DNA of 7,104 bases, taken from contig JAUYGE010000139.1 of assembly GCA_030690705.1 (NCBI GenBank), forward strand, positions 1 through 7,104, in the 5' to 3' direction. Position 1 is the first letter of the stretch. Each line of letters begins with the position of its first letter. The DNA comes from Dehalococcoidia bacterium (GTDB taxonomy: Bacteria; Chloroflexota; Dehalococcoidia; JAENJB01). The notes under the pieces are model-generated. The model was not told where the DNA came from, did no database searches, and saw nothing but the letters and a program-made list of their open reading frames with translations. Shown here piece after piece: positions 1-6,090 of this stretch. The position numbers and the translations under genes are program-made.

Positions 1-1658
1 GTCATCACCAGCATGTGCGGGTTGAACCCCTTCTGCCGCAGAGCCGAACGCTGCTCCACACCAAAACGGTGCTGCTCGTCCACCACCACCAGCCCCAGCT
101 TTTTGAAGACGACCCCCTTCTGAATCAGCGCATGTGTCCCCAACACTATGTCAACCTCGCCTGCGGCGATGGCCCGCTGCACCTCCCCCTTCTCCTTCTG
201 GCCCATGCTGCCGGTGAGCAAACCCATGGTTAGCGGACGCGCAAGGACCCCGGTAAAAGTCCGGAGACACTGCCCATCGCCGGAAGCCGTCCCGCAGCCG
301 GACATGAGGCGGCAAAGGGTAGCGAAATGTTGCTCCGCCAGTATCTCCGTGGGGGCCATCAGGGCCGCTTGACAACCGTTGGCCACCGCCAGCAGCAGGC
401 CGGCCGTAGCCACTACCGTCTTTCCACTACCCACATCGCCCTCAAGCAAACGGGACATCGGGCTCGATTTCCCCAGGTCGCCTATAATCTCCTGCCACGC
501 CCTCCGTTGAGCCGATGTCAGCTCGAAGGGCAAGCAAGATAGAAATCGGCCTACCTCCGGACACTCCACCTGAAAGGCAAGGCCGGCGATGCTCTGCCAC
601 TCCCGTTTCCTCGCCACTACACCCAGTTGCAGGAGAAGAAGCTCATCAAAAGCCAGACGCTGCCGGGCCTCGTCCTTCCTTTCCTGGCTGTCGGGATAGT
701 GGGCCTGACTGATGGCCTGAGGCAGTGCGAGCAAATTACACCGCTTTCTCGTCTCTTCCGGCAGGAAGTCTCTCACTCGCACCACCCAGCGGTCCACCAC
801 TTCCTTCACGAGCTTCCGCACCGGCCGCGACCACAGCCCCTGTGTCAGCGGATAAACAGGCACCAGACGACCGGTGTGGACAAGGTCCCCCCCTTCCATG
901 AGCTCCCACTCGGGAGACTGGAAGACCTTCCCCCCTTTGTACAGGTCAACCCTGCCGCTGAAGATCACGTGCCCGTTGACCGGCATCCTCATGGCCAGAT
1001 AAGGCTGGTTGAACCAGACGGCACGCATGTTGCCCGTCTCATCCCCCACAGTCGCCTCGGCGCCCCATCCCTTACCCAATCTCACTTTACGGGCCTCCCA
1101 GACGGTAGCGACAACGGTCTGCTCTACGCCCGGCGCCAGCTCGGCGATGGTCTTGCGCTGGCTGTAGTCCAGATGGCGCCGCGGAAAGAAGTACAACAGG
1201 TCTCTTATGGTCTTCACTCCCAGTCGCGAGAATCGCGCCACCGAGGCCCCGCTGATGCCGCTGACATTGATGATAGACGAATCCAGACCCGGCGCAGTGT
1301 CGGCGACCTGAGGCTTACTCTTTGGAGCTACCGCCCTGCGCACGGGAGCTGACACGGTAACGTCCTTTCCAGATGACCCACCAGCGCCATCCAGCCATTC
1401 ATGCATCCCCCCCACCCAATCCCGCCGCTGTTCCCTGCTCAGGGAAGCGTAGCCAGGCGTCGCCACACCCAGTTCATTGAACCTGCGTAGATGTGCCTGA
1501 TCTTTGATGCCTTCCCGAAGAGAACCTGCCCACCGGCGAAGAAACACATCGAGTCCGCCGATTACTGCCTGGTCAGAATAACCGTTCTTGTGCTCTACCT
1601 CAAGAATCTTCCGCAGTAGAGCTACCTTGTCCGACAAGACGACTGCCATTTGAACCAT
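1..1658 (-). CDS. recG: ATP-dependent DNA helicase RecG (3' part lies beyond the left edge)
   Basis: RecG remodels stalled replication forks and branched recombination intermediates in the cytoplasm, using ATP to drive branch migration. About 552 codons are visible. With the start at 1658, residues 1-125 are an extension absent from E. coli RecG and end in a Ser/Pro/Lys-rich linker. The wedge/OB region begins near residue 129, with a GISGASVARFSRLGVKTIRDLL-like helix-hairpin segment (given here only by its ends, GIS and DLL) followed by FFPRRHLDYS. Helicase motifs follow: GDVGSGKT (407-414, Lys413), MAPTE (434-438), GTHAL (507-511) and the RecG-type box DEQHRFGV (527-534). The window ends just after HMLVM, where TATPIPRT is expected, so the second RecA-like lobe is missing. 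Walker A lies about 110 residues later than in E. coli, so I expect roughly 800 residues in all. An extra loop of about 19 residues sits between MAPTE and DEQH. The start is ATG at 1658, directly after the degV stop; an in-frame ATG at 1649 is the alternative. No long minus-strand frame here has a stop inside the window, so automatic callers may miss it. Confidence 0.97.
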   Translation of the reverse strand, partial: MVQMAVVLSDKVALLRKILEVEHKNGYSDQAVIGGLDVFLRRWAGSLREGIKDQAHLRRFNELGVATPGYASLSREQRRDWVGGMHEWLDGAGGSSGKDVTVSAPVRRAVAPKSKPQVADTAPGLDSSIINVSGISGASVARFSRLGVKTIRDLLYFFPRRHLDYSQRKTIAELAPGVEQTVVATVWEARKVRLGKGWGAEATVGDETGNMRAVWFNQPYLAMRMPVNGHVIFSGRVDLYKGGKVFQSPEWELMEGGDLVHTGRLVPVYPLTQGLWSRPVRKLVKEVVDRWVVRVRDFLPEETRKRCNLLALPQAISQAHYPDSQERKDEARQRLAFDELLLLQLGVVARKREWQSIAGLAFQVECPEVGRFLSCLPFELTSAQRRAWQEIIGDLGKSSPMSRLLEGDVGSGKTVVATAGLLLAVANGCQAALMAPTEILAEQHFATLCRLMSGCGTASGDGQCLRTFTGVLARPLTMGLLTGSMGQKEKGEVQRAIAAGEVDIVLGTHALIQKGVVFKKLGLVVVDEQHRFGVEQRSALRQKGFNPHMLVM

Positions 1659-2498
1659 TCACTGGCTTTCCAGCAAGGCAACCCCGACGGCCCGCGGCCC
1701 TATGTGGCTGCCCAGTACCGGCCCGAACCGTGCCCGGTACATCTTCTCTTTCGGGAAGACGGGAGCCAGCATCTCAACGAGCTTCTCCACGTCCTGCCCG
1801 TCAGTGCTGTACACCACGGCCAGTTCATCAACCCTGGGATATTTCTTCACCAGGTCGCAAATGGTGTTCAGTCCCCTGGTACGATTGCGCATACGCGCCA
1901 GGGGATACACCTCTCCTTCCTTGACCTCGAGGAGAGGCTTAACATTGAGCAATGTCCCCAGAAAAGCCTGCGCCTTCCCGATACGTCCGCCACGGTGGAG
2001 GTACTCCAGGGTGTCCAGCAGCCCGAACAGATGAGCCTTCGGGACAGACCTGGCGAACATCCGCAACAACTCGTCCAGGCTGGCGCCGGCTTTCGCCGCC
2101 TTAGCTGCTGCCACTACCTGAAGACCAAGCCCCAACGATGTGGACAATGAATCGACTATGGCCACATTACACTTGCTTTGAAGGCGCTCTTTCCCGAGCA
2201 GCGCCGAGTTGTACGTGCCGCTGAGCTTGGCAGAGATATGAATAGACAGGATTTCGTTGGTTTCGAGCGCGAGTCTGCTGTAGACTCCGTAAAAATCGCC
2301 CGGCGAGGGGGCGGTGGTGGCAGGGAACAGCGCACTCCTGGTCAAACGGCGATAGAAGTCCTCCACTTCCAGGTCCACACCATCGCGGAACAACTCCTCC
2401 CCGAAACGCACATACAGGGGTACCACGGCGATATCCAGCGAGCGGACCACCTCAGCAGGCAGGTCCGCCGTCGAATCGGTAACTATCTTCACTACCAT
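1659..2498 (-). CDS. DegV family fatty-acid-binding protein, FakB-type partner of the kinase
   Basis: DegV/FakB proteins are cytosolic carriers that hold one fatty acid and present its carboxylate to the kinase FakA; the acyl phosphate can then enter phospholipid synthesis. The product is 279 residues, normal for the family. Visible landmarks are TDSTADLP (7-14), TTAPSPGDF (61-69), SAKLSGTYNSA (89-99), DTLEYLHRGGRIG (162-174), NVKPLL (185-190) and the C-terminal GSHIGPRAVG (263-272). Thr61/62, Ser93 and His265 fall where FakB proteins contact the fatty-acid head group (family knowledge, recalled). The frame stays open upstream to a TTG at 2570, but that would add 24 unconserved residues. ATG at 2498 puts the start directly before the conserved first strand and has a good ribosome binding site. 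The gene follows fakA on the same strand after 222 bases and abuts recG. Fatty-acid specificity cannot be read from the sequence; another lipid ligand is possible. Confidence 0.93.
   Translation of the reverse strand: MVVKIVTDSTADLPAEVVRSLDIAVVPLYVRFGEELFRDGVDLEVEDFYRRLTRSALFPATTAPSPGDFYGVYSRLALETNEILSIHISAKLSGTYNSALLGKERLQSKCNVAIVDSLSTSLGLGLQVVAAAKAAKAGASLDELLRMFARSVPKAHLFGLLDTLEYLHRGGRIGKAQAFLGTLLNVKPLLEVKEGEVYPLARMRNRTRGLNTICDLVKKYPRVDELAVVYSTDGQDVEKLVEMLAPVFPKEKMYRARFGPVLGSHIGPRAVGVALLESQ
1666..1671 (-). promoter_or_regulatory. Ribosome binding site deciding the recG start
   Basis: On the minus strand GGAAAG stands 7 bases before the ATG at 1658-1656 and 16 bases before the second in-frame ATG at 1649-1647. 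The spacing favours the upstream ATG. The site lies inside the last codons of degV, so recG translation is probably coupled to degV. Confidence 0.6.
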
Positions 2499-2505
2499 AC
2501 CAATA

Positions 2506-2511
2506 CCTTTC
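2506..2511 (-). promoter_or_regulatory. Ribosome binding site deciding the degV start
   Basis: GAAAGG on the minus strand lies 7 bases upstream of the ATG at 2498-2496. It supports this start over the TTG at 2570, which would overlap the intergenic palindrome region and encode residues not typical of DegV proteins. Confidence 0.65.
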
Positions 2512-2570
2512 AGGACACCAGTCACTACCTGGGCGAAATAGTGCCAAATTGCATAAGCCCCATTAATCAA

Positions 2571-2645
2571 GAGATTCTTCAGTCGCTTCAGTCCTTCAGA
2601 ATGACACTTGAAGCCACTGTCACCCTGAGCGAAGCGAAGGGTCTC
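2571..2645. repeat. Imperfect intergenic palindrome, dispersed-repeat (REP-like) type
   Basis: Left arm 2571-2606 begins GAGATTCTTC and ends CAGAATGACA. Right arm 2618-2645 begins TGTCACCCTGAG and ends GGGTCTC. Reverse-complementing the right arm gives GAGACCCTTC...GGGTGACA, which aligns with the left arm apart from an 8-base insertion (about 2581-2588) and a few substitutions; the loop is 11 bases. The core GAGCGAAGCGAAG with flanking AGAATGACA resembles dispersed palindromes I recall from Chloroflexota and other environmental genomes. It fills much of the 222-base gap between fakA and degV (2499-2720). It codes for nothing convincing. In RNA it could fold into a long stem and affect 3' end stability of fakA mRNA or read-through into degV. 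I saw no second copy in this window. Confidence 0.7.
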
Positions 2646-2720
2646 CTTAACGAAATAGCATAACTTCCGTTTCTGCCACGAGGCGCTGGCGGCGCTTTGC
2701 TCCTCTGCCAGGCATAGTCA

Positions 2721-4349
2721 TCACTCGACAGAAATCAGGTAGTTGTAATGCGGCTGTGCGCCGCAGACCACCTCTACCTCCACCCCGGGGTGCCTCGAAC
2801 GCAAGACCTCCGCTATCCCCTCAGCCTCCGAGCCCTCGGTATCCGCACCATAGTAGATAGTGATGACCTCGCTGCCATCCTCCAGTGCCTTGCCCACCAC
2901 CTCCTCCACCAGCAGCTTCATATCATCGCCGGCAGCCACCAGCTTGCCATCGAGAAAACCTATTGGCTGCCTCCTCTTCACGCGACCCCCGTTCAGCCTC
3001 ACCGGCCGTGCCGCCCGGGTGATCTCGACCGTCTTCACGGCTGAACACGCCTTCTCCATAGCTTCCACGTTGGTCTTCAGACCAGCTCCGTAATCGAGAG
3101 CCAGCAAGGCTGCCACCCCCTGTGGTATGCTCTCGGAAGCCACCACTGCCACCTTCTTCTTGGCCAGCGCAGGCACCTGCTTGGCGGCAGGAACAACATT
3201 CTTGTTGTTCGGCAAAAGGATAACGCTGTCCGCAACCACAGATTCGACAGCATGGAGCAGCTCTTTGGTACTTGGATTCATGGTCCGTCCGCCGGAGACC
3301 ACAGCCGTGGCGCCCAGGCTCTTGAAGACCTCAGCCAGGCCATCTCCGGACACCACCACCACGGTGGCGATATTGACCGGAGGCGCTTTGACCTTCTGCA
3401 TCTGGATGAAATCCTTGTGCTGGTCATCTATATTCTCCACCTTCACCTGGTGGAGAACACCAACGGAGGTGGCCACATGGATGACGCCTCCCGGGTCGAA
3501 GGTGTGAATGTGCACCCTCACCAGGGAATCATCCCCTACGACCATGAGAGAATCACCTCTCCGCTGCAACCTTCTTCTCAGCCTGACAGTGTCGAGCTTC
3601 TCTCCGCGAAGCAGCAGCTCAGTGCAGTACCCCCAGGTGCGTGCCTCCTCGGCCGCCATCGGAGGCAACCGTGTGGACTGAGGCAAGCCGCTGGTGGCGA
3701 GCATCGGGCGCCGGTACTGCAACTCCTCTCCTTCCCCCTTCAGGTGGGCGAGAGCACCGTCGAGTAACACGTAGAGGCCCTGTCCACCCGCGTCCACGAC
3801 TCCGGCCTCACGCAACACGGCCAGAAGCGCCGGGGTACGCGCCACCGAATCCTTGGCCGCCCGCACCACAAAACCCATGACCGTTATCAGGTCATCACTT
3901 ATCTCAACGGCGCCCCGTGCGCCTTCAGCGACATCACGAATCACCGTCAAGAGCGTCCCCTCCACCGGACGGTTCACGCCCTTGTACGCTTTGATGGAAG
4001 CCTCATGAAGAGCCCGGGCCAGGTCCTCGACCGCGATGGACTTCTTTCCGCTCAGGGACGAAGACAGGCCGCCAAAGAACTGTGAGAGGATTACGCCGCT
4101 GTTCCCCCGGGCCCCCAGCAAAGCCCCAGAAGCCATAGCCTGCACCACCTCACCAGCGCCATCGCCCACCCTGTAGGCCTCATCCATCGCAGCGCGCATG
4201 GTCAACAACATGTTAGTGCCCGTATCCCCATCCGGGACCGGGAAGACGTTCAGAGCATCGATTTCGGCAGCGCTCTTCTGCAGCCACGCGGTGCCGGCGG
4301 CGAACATATGCCTCATCAACTCACCATCCCAGGACTTAAGCGCTTTCAT
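2721..4349 (-). CDS. fakA: FakA/YloV-type fatty acid kinase (DAK2 domain fusion protein)
   Basis: FakA is the ATP-dependent kinase subunit that phosphorylates a fatty acid bound to a FakB/DegV protein. The 542 residues match the usual length and three-part layout. The N-terminal DhaL/DAK2 domain (about 1-205) has the metal-binding NVFPVPDGDTGTNM (34-47, with Asp40 and Asp42), ARGNSGVILSQ (80-90) for nucleotide binding and DAGGQGLYVLLDG (186-198). The middle domain has GYCTELL (240-246, Cys242) and VHIHTFDPG (279-287, His280 and His282), matching the Cys/His-x-His metal site known from FakA. The C-terminal domain, distantly DegV-like, ends with AQPHYNYLISVE. Start: ATG at 4349 begins right at the conserved N-terminus. 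Only weak AGAGAG lies close upstream; AAGGAG is 14 bases away, longer than ideal. Two TGA codons stand in tandem at the end (2723-2718). A DegV-protein gene follows downstream, the expected partner. The substrate is inferred from family and context. Confidence 0.93.
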   Translation of the reverse strand: MKALKSWDGELMRHMFAAGTAWLQKSAAEIDALNVFPVPDGDTGTNMLLTMRAAMDEAYRVGDGAGEVVQAMASGALLGARGNSGVILSQFFGGLSSSLSGKKSIAVEDLARALHEASIKAYKGVNRPVEGTLLTVIRDVAEGARGAVEISDDLITVMGFVVRAAKDSVARTPALLAVLREAGVVDAGGQGLYVLLDGALAHLKGEGEELQYRRPMLATSGLPQSTRLPPMAAEEARTWGYCTELLLRGEKLDTVRLRRRLQRRGDSLMVVGDDSLVRVHIHTFDPGGVIHVATSVGVLHQVKVENIDDQHKDFIQMQKVKAPPVNIATVVVVSGDGLAEVFKSLGATAVVSGGRTMNPSTKELLHAVESVVADSVILLPNNKNVVPAAKQVPALAKKKVAVVASESIPQGVAALLALDYGAGLKTNVEAMEKACSAVKTVEITRAARPVRLNGGRVKRRQPIGFLDGKLVAAGDDMKLLVEEVVGKALEDGSEVITIYYGADTEGSEAEGIAEVLRSRHPGVEVEVVCGAQPHYNYLISVE

Positions 4350-4418
4350 CTCTCTCTTTGGAACTCCTTCATTGACCTCTCAACCCCTCTACAACTCCAG
4401 TTGCTGAACGACCTCTTC

Positions 4419-4447
4419 TTGCTTGAGCCACAGAACTGTGCTATGAT
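4419..4447 (+). promoter_or_regulatory. Probable extended -10 promoter of rpmB
   Basis: TTGCTT (4419-4424) is followed after 17 bases by TATGAT (4442-4447), a 5 of 6 match to the -10 consensus. A TG one base upstream of the -10 (4439-4440) makes it an extended -10 element, which offsets the weak -35. Initiation would be near 4454, giving a leader of about 68 bases before rpmB. A 12-base dyad (4429-4440) lies in the spacer. Confidence 0.6.
4429..4440. promoter_or_regulatory. Operator-like 12-base dyad in the rpmB promoter spacer
   Basis: CACAG-AA-CTGTG is a perfect 5-2-5 inverted repeat lying between the -35 and -10 of the rpmB promoter and just downstream of the predicted fakA start of transcription. 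A second dyad of the same layout, CAACT-CC-AGTTG, lies at 4392-4403 in the fakA leader; the centres are 37 bases apart. The position suits a repressor site, but the arms are short and chance is possible. I recognise no known regulator. Confidence 0.25.
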
Positions 4448-4453
4448 TCGCAA

Positions 4454-4482
4454 ACTTTACACTAAGCTAATTCGCCAGTCAA
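4454..4482 (-). promoter_or_regulatory. Probable sigma70-type promoter of fakA
   Basis: On the minus strand TTGACT (4482-4477) and TAAAGT (4459-4454) are separated by exactly 17 bases. The -35 matches consensus at 5 of 6 positions and the -10 at 4 of 6. Initiation would fall near 4447, leaving a leader of about 98 bases before fakA. It overlaps the region where rpmB transcription would begin. Confidence 0.55.
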
Positions 4483-4506
4483 CGGGATTTCCAGTGATTT
4501 CGATCC

Positions 4507-4510
4507 AGGA
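4507..4510 (+). promoter_or_regulatory. Ribosome binding site of rpmB
   Basis: AGGA ends 11 bases before the ATG at 4522. The spacing is at the long end of normal, but no better site lies nearer and the start is fixed by the conserved L28 N-terminus. Confidence 0.5.
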
Positions 4511-4521
4511 TTGGGTTAACG

Positions 4522-4704
4522 ATGAAATGCGACGCATGCGGTAAGATCTCGGTTACCGGAAACAACGTGAGCCACTCCAAACGGCACACCAAGCGGAAGT
4601 GGATGCCTAATATCCACCATGCCAGGATGGTCGTGGATGGACGGCAAAGGCGCTTGAAGCTTTGCACTCGTTGCCTGCGCACCCAAGCCCTCGTTCAATC
4701 ATAG
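4522..4704 (+). CDS. rpmB: 50S ribosomal protein L28 (zinc-binding form)
   Basis: L28 is a small basic protein of the large ribosomal subunit. The 60 residues begin MKCDACGK, and the pattern SHSKRHTKRKWMPNIHHAR (17-35) is the family signature for the basic loop (S/N-H-s-x-x-x-T-x-R-x-W-x-P-N). Cys3 and Cys6 pair with Cys48 and Cys51 (CTRC) to make a four-cysteine zinc ribbon, the C+ form of L28; many bacteria carry a C- form without them. The gene stands alone on the plus strand, divergent from fakA and convergent with argH. rpmB opposite a fakA-like gene is also the Bacillus arrangement. Its stop codon TAG overlaps the first bases of the hairpin shared with argH. Confidence 0.97.
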   Translation: MKCDACGKISVTGNNVSHSKRHTKRKWMPNIHHARMVVDGRQRRLKLCTRCLRTQALVQS

Positions 4705-4723
4705 TCCCGATTTCATCGGGACT
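4703..4723. terminator. Shared hairpin between convergent rpmB and argH
   Basis: AGTCCCGAT (4703-4711), loop TTC, then ATCGGGACT (4715-4723) forms a perfect 9-bp stem. It overlaps the rpmB stop (4702-4704) and contains the argH stop (4715-4713); only 8 bases separate the two stop codons. The symmetry means it forms in both transcripts. Neither side has a run of T, so it is not a textbook intrinsic terminator; it may act with Rho or as an mRNA 3' end stabiliser. A competing stem, TCGGG-ACTT-CCCGA at 4716-4729, uses the same right arm. Confidence 0.6.
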
Positions 4724-6089
4724 TCCCGAGGATTTCACGAGCCCGCGCCAGCGCTCGCTCCACCTGGCCGGGAGACGTCCCACCCATCACATTGCGCGAA
4801 GCAACCGACGACTCCAGAGAAATGCTCTTCACCTCATCTCCGAAGAGCGGCGAGAAAGACCGGTATTCACCTGAAGTAAGCTCGGACAGAGCTTTCCCCT
4901 TTTCTGCGGCGTAGCTCACCAGCTTGCCCACCGCCTCGTGGGCCGATCGGAACGGAACGCCTTTTTTCACCAGATAATCGGCAAGGTCGGTCGCCAGGAT
5001 GTATCCCTTACCGGCCGCCTCCCTGGTGCGTACGGCATTGACCTTCAAACTGCCGACCATCCCGGAGCACACCCCCAGGCTTGCTAGAAGGGTATCAACC
5101 GTATCGAAGAGGCCTTCCTTGTCCTCCTGCAAGTCGCGATTGTAGGACAGAGGCAGACCCTTCATGGTCGTCAGCAGTCCCATCAGATGCCCGTACACCC
5201 GACCCGTCTTGCCCCTGGCCAGTTCCGCCACGTCGGGGTTCTTCTTCTGAGGCATGATACTGCTTCCGGTAGCATAGGCCTCATCCATCTCCACGAAACC
5301 GAACTCTGATGACGACCACAGGACAATTTCCTCCGACAGGCGGGACAGGTGCATCATGGCAATGCTGGCCGCGGCCTCGTATTCAAGAACGAAGTCCCGG
5401 TCGGATACCGCATCGATGCTATTCCGGCTGACCCGGGCGAAACCCAGCTCTTTGGCCACGAACTCGCGGTCCACCGGATAGGGCACGCCCGCCAGCGCCC
5501 CGCTTCCCAGAGGCAGAACATCACACCTCGCCAGACAGTCGCGGAACCGCTCGACGTCCCTTTCGAACATCTCAAAATAGGCCAGCAGATGGTGGGCCAG
5601 CACGACGGGCTGCGCTAGCTGTAAATGTGTGTAACCGGGGAATACAGTCTGCTTGTTAGCCTCGGCCACGTCAAGAAGGACTCGCTGAAACTCCTTCAGT
5701 CCGGCGATGGCCTCCTGGATGCTGTCTCTGACAAAGAGCCTCATATCCAGGGCCACCTGGTCGTTTCGTGAGCGCGCGGTGTGCAGCTTCCCGCCCACAG
5801 CGCCGATCTTCTCAATCAGCCGGGCCTCGATATTGAGATGCACGTCTTCCAGCTCCGGCTTGAACTGGAACTGCCCGGACTCTATCTCCTCCCGTATGGA
5901 CACGAGCCCCATGACGATGAGCTCCGCTTCCTTCGGGCTAATGATGCCCTGCTGCCCCAGCATCTTCGCATGGGCGATGCTGCCGGCGATGTCATGCCGG
6001 TAGAGACGCCGGTCGAAGGCCACAGAGGCCGTATAAGCCTGCGCCTTCTCGGCCAGCCCCTTTGCCAGACGGGCCCGGGAGAACTTCAT
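4713..6089 (-). CDS. argH: Argininosuccinate lyase
   Basis: ArgH splits argininosuccinate into arginine and fumarate, the last step of arginine synthesis, as a cytosolic homotetramer of the aspartase/fumarase superfamily. From ATG at 6089 the product has 458 residues, the usual size. The signature GSSIMPQKKNPD carries the catalytic serine (Ser276/Ser277, the exact one not resolved by eye), and GYTHLQLAQP contains His155, in the position of the catalytic-region histidine. ARSRNDQVALDMRL and SYNRDLQEDKE are further conserved segments. The frame is open to a GTG at 6122, but that would overlap argG by 32 bases and add 11 residues; the ATG aligns with the start of E. coli ArgH (SVAFDRRLYRHDIAGSIA against SLRFDYRLAEQDIVGSVA). 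The usual WGGRF near the N-terminus is FSRARL here, a modest departure. The ATG follows the argG stop by one base with no strong ribosome binding site, so translational coupling is likely. Confidence 0.97.
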   Translation of the reverse strand: MKFSRARLAKGLAEKAQAYTASVAFDRRLYRHDIAGSIAHAKMLGQQGIISPKEAELIVMGLVSIREEIESGQFQFKPELEDVHLNIEARLIEKIGAVGGKLHTARSRNDQVALDMRLFVRDSIQEAIAGLKEFQRVLLDVAEANKQTVFPGYTHLQLAQPVVLAHHLLAYFEMFERDVERFRDCLARCDVLPLGSGALAGVPYPVDREFVAKELGFARVSRNSIDAVSDRDFVLEYEAAASIAMMHLSRLSEEIVLWSSSEFGFVEMDEAYATGSSIMPQKKNPDVAELARGKTGRVYGHLMGLLTTMKGLPLSYNRDLQEDKEGLFDTVDTLLASLGVCSGMVGSLKVNAVRTREAAGKGYILATDLADYLVKKGVPFRSAHEAVGKLVSYAAEKGKALSELTSGEYRSFSPLFGDEVKSISLESSVASRNVMGGTSPGQVERALARAREILGKSR

Positions 6090-6090
6090 G

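Noticed and set aside
627..1352. Plus-strand open frame of 241 codons
   Set aside because: It lies antisense to recG, whose minus-strand frame shows clear RecG motifs; the plus-strand product is rich in His/Pro/Arg with no recognisable domain.
2499..2570. Longer degV starting from TTG at 2570
   Set aside because: The 24 added residues are not typical of the family, whereas ATG at 2498 has GAAAGG at 7 bases and begins right before the conserved first strand.
1650..2663. Two plus-strand open frames of 166 and 161 codons opposite degV
   Set aside because: Both are antisense shadows of the conserved DegV frame; the second runs into the intergenic palindrome and has no family features.
2646..2720. 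GC-rich stretch after fakA with GGCGCT repeated as a possible terminator
   Set aside because: The GGCGCT units are direct, not inverted; only a 4-bp stem forms and there is no T-run.
2499..2720. Separate promoter for degV-recG
   Set aside because: A TTGATT is present near 2565 on the minus strand, but no -10-like hexamer stands at a proper distance, so I cannot support a promoter here.
3252..3767. Plus-strand open frame of 171 codons opposite fakA
   Set aside because: Low-complexity His/Gly/Leu-rich translation antisense to conserved FakA motifs, so not a gene.
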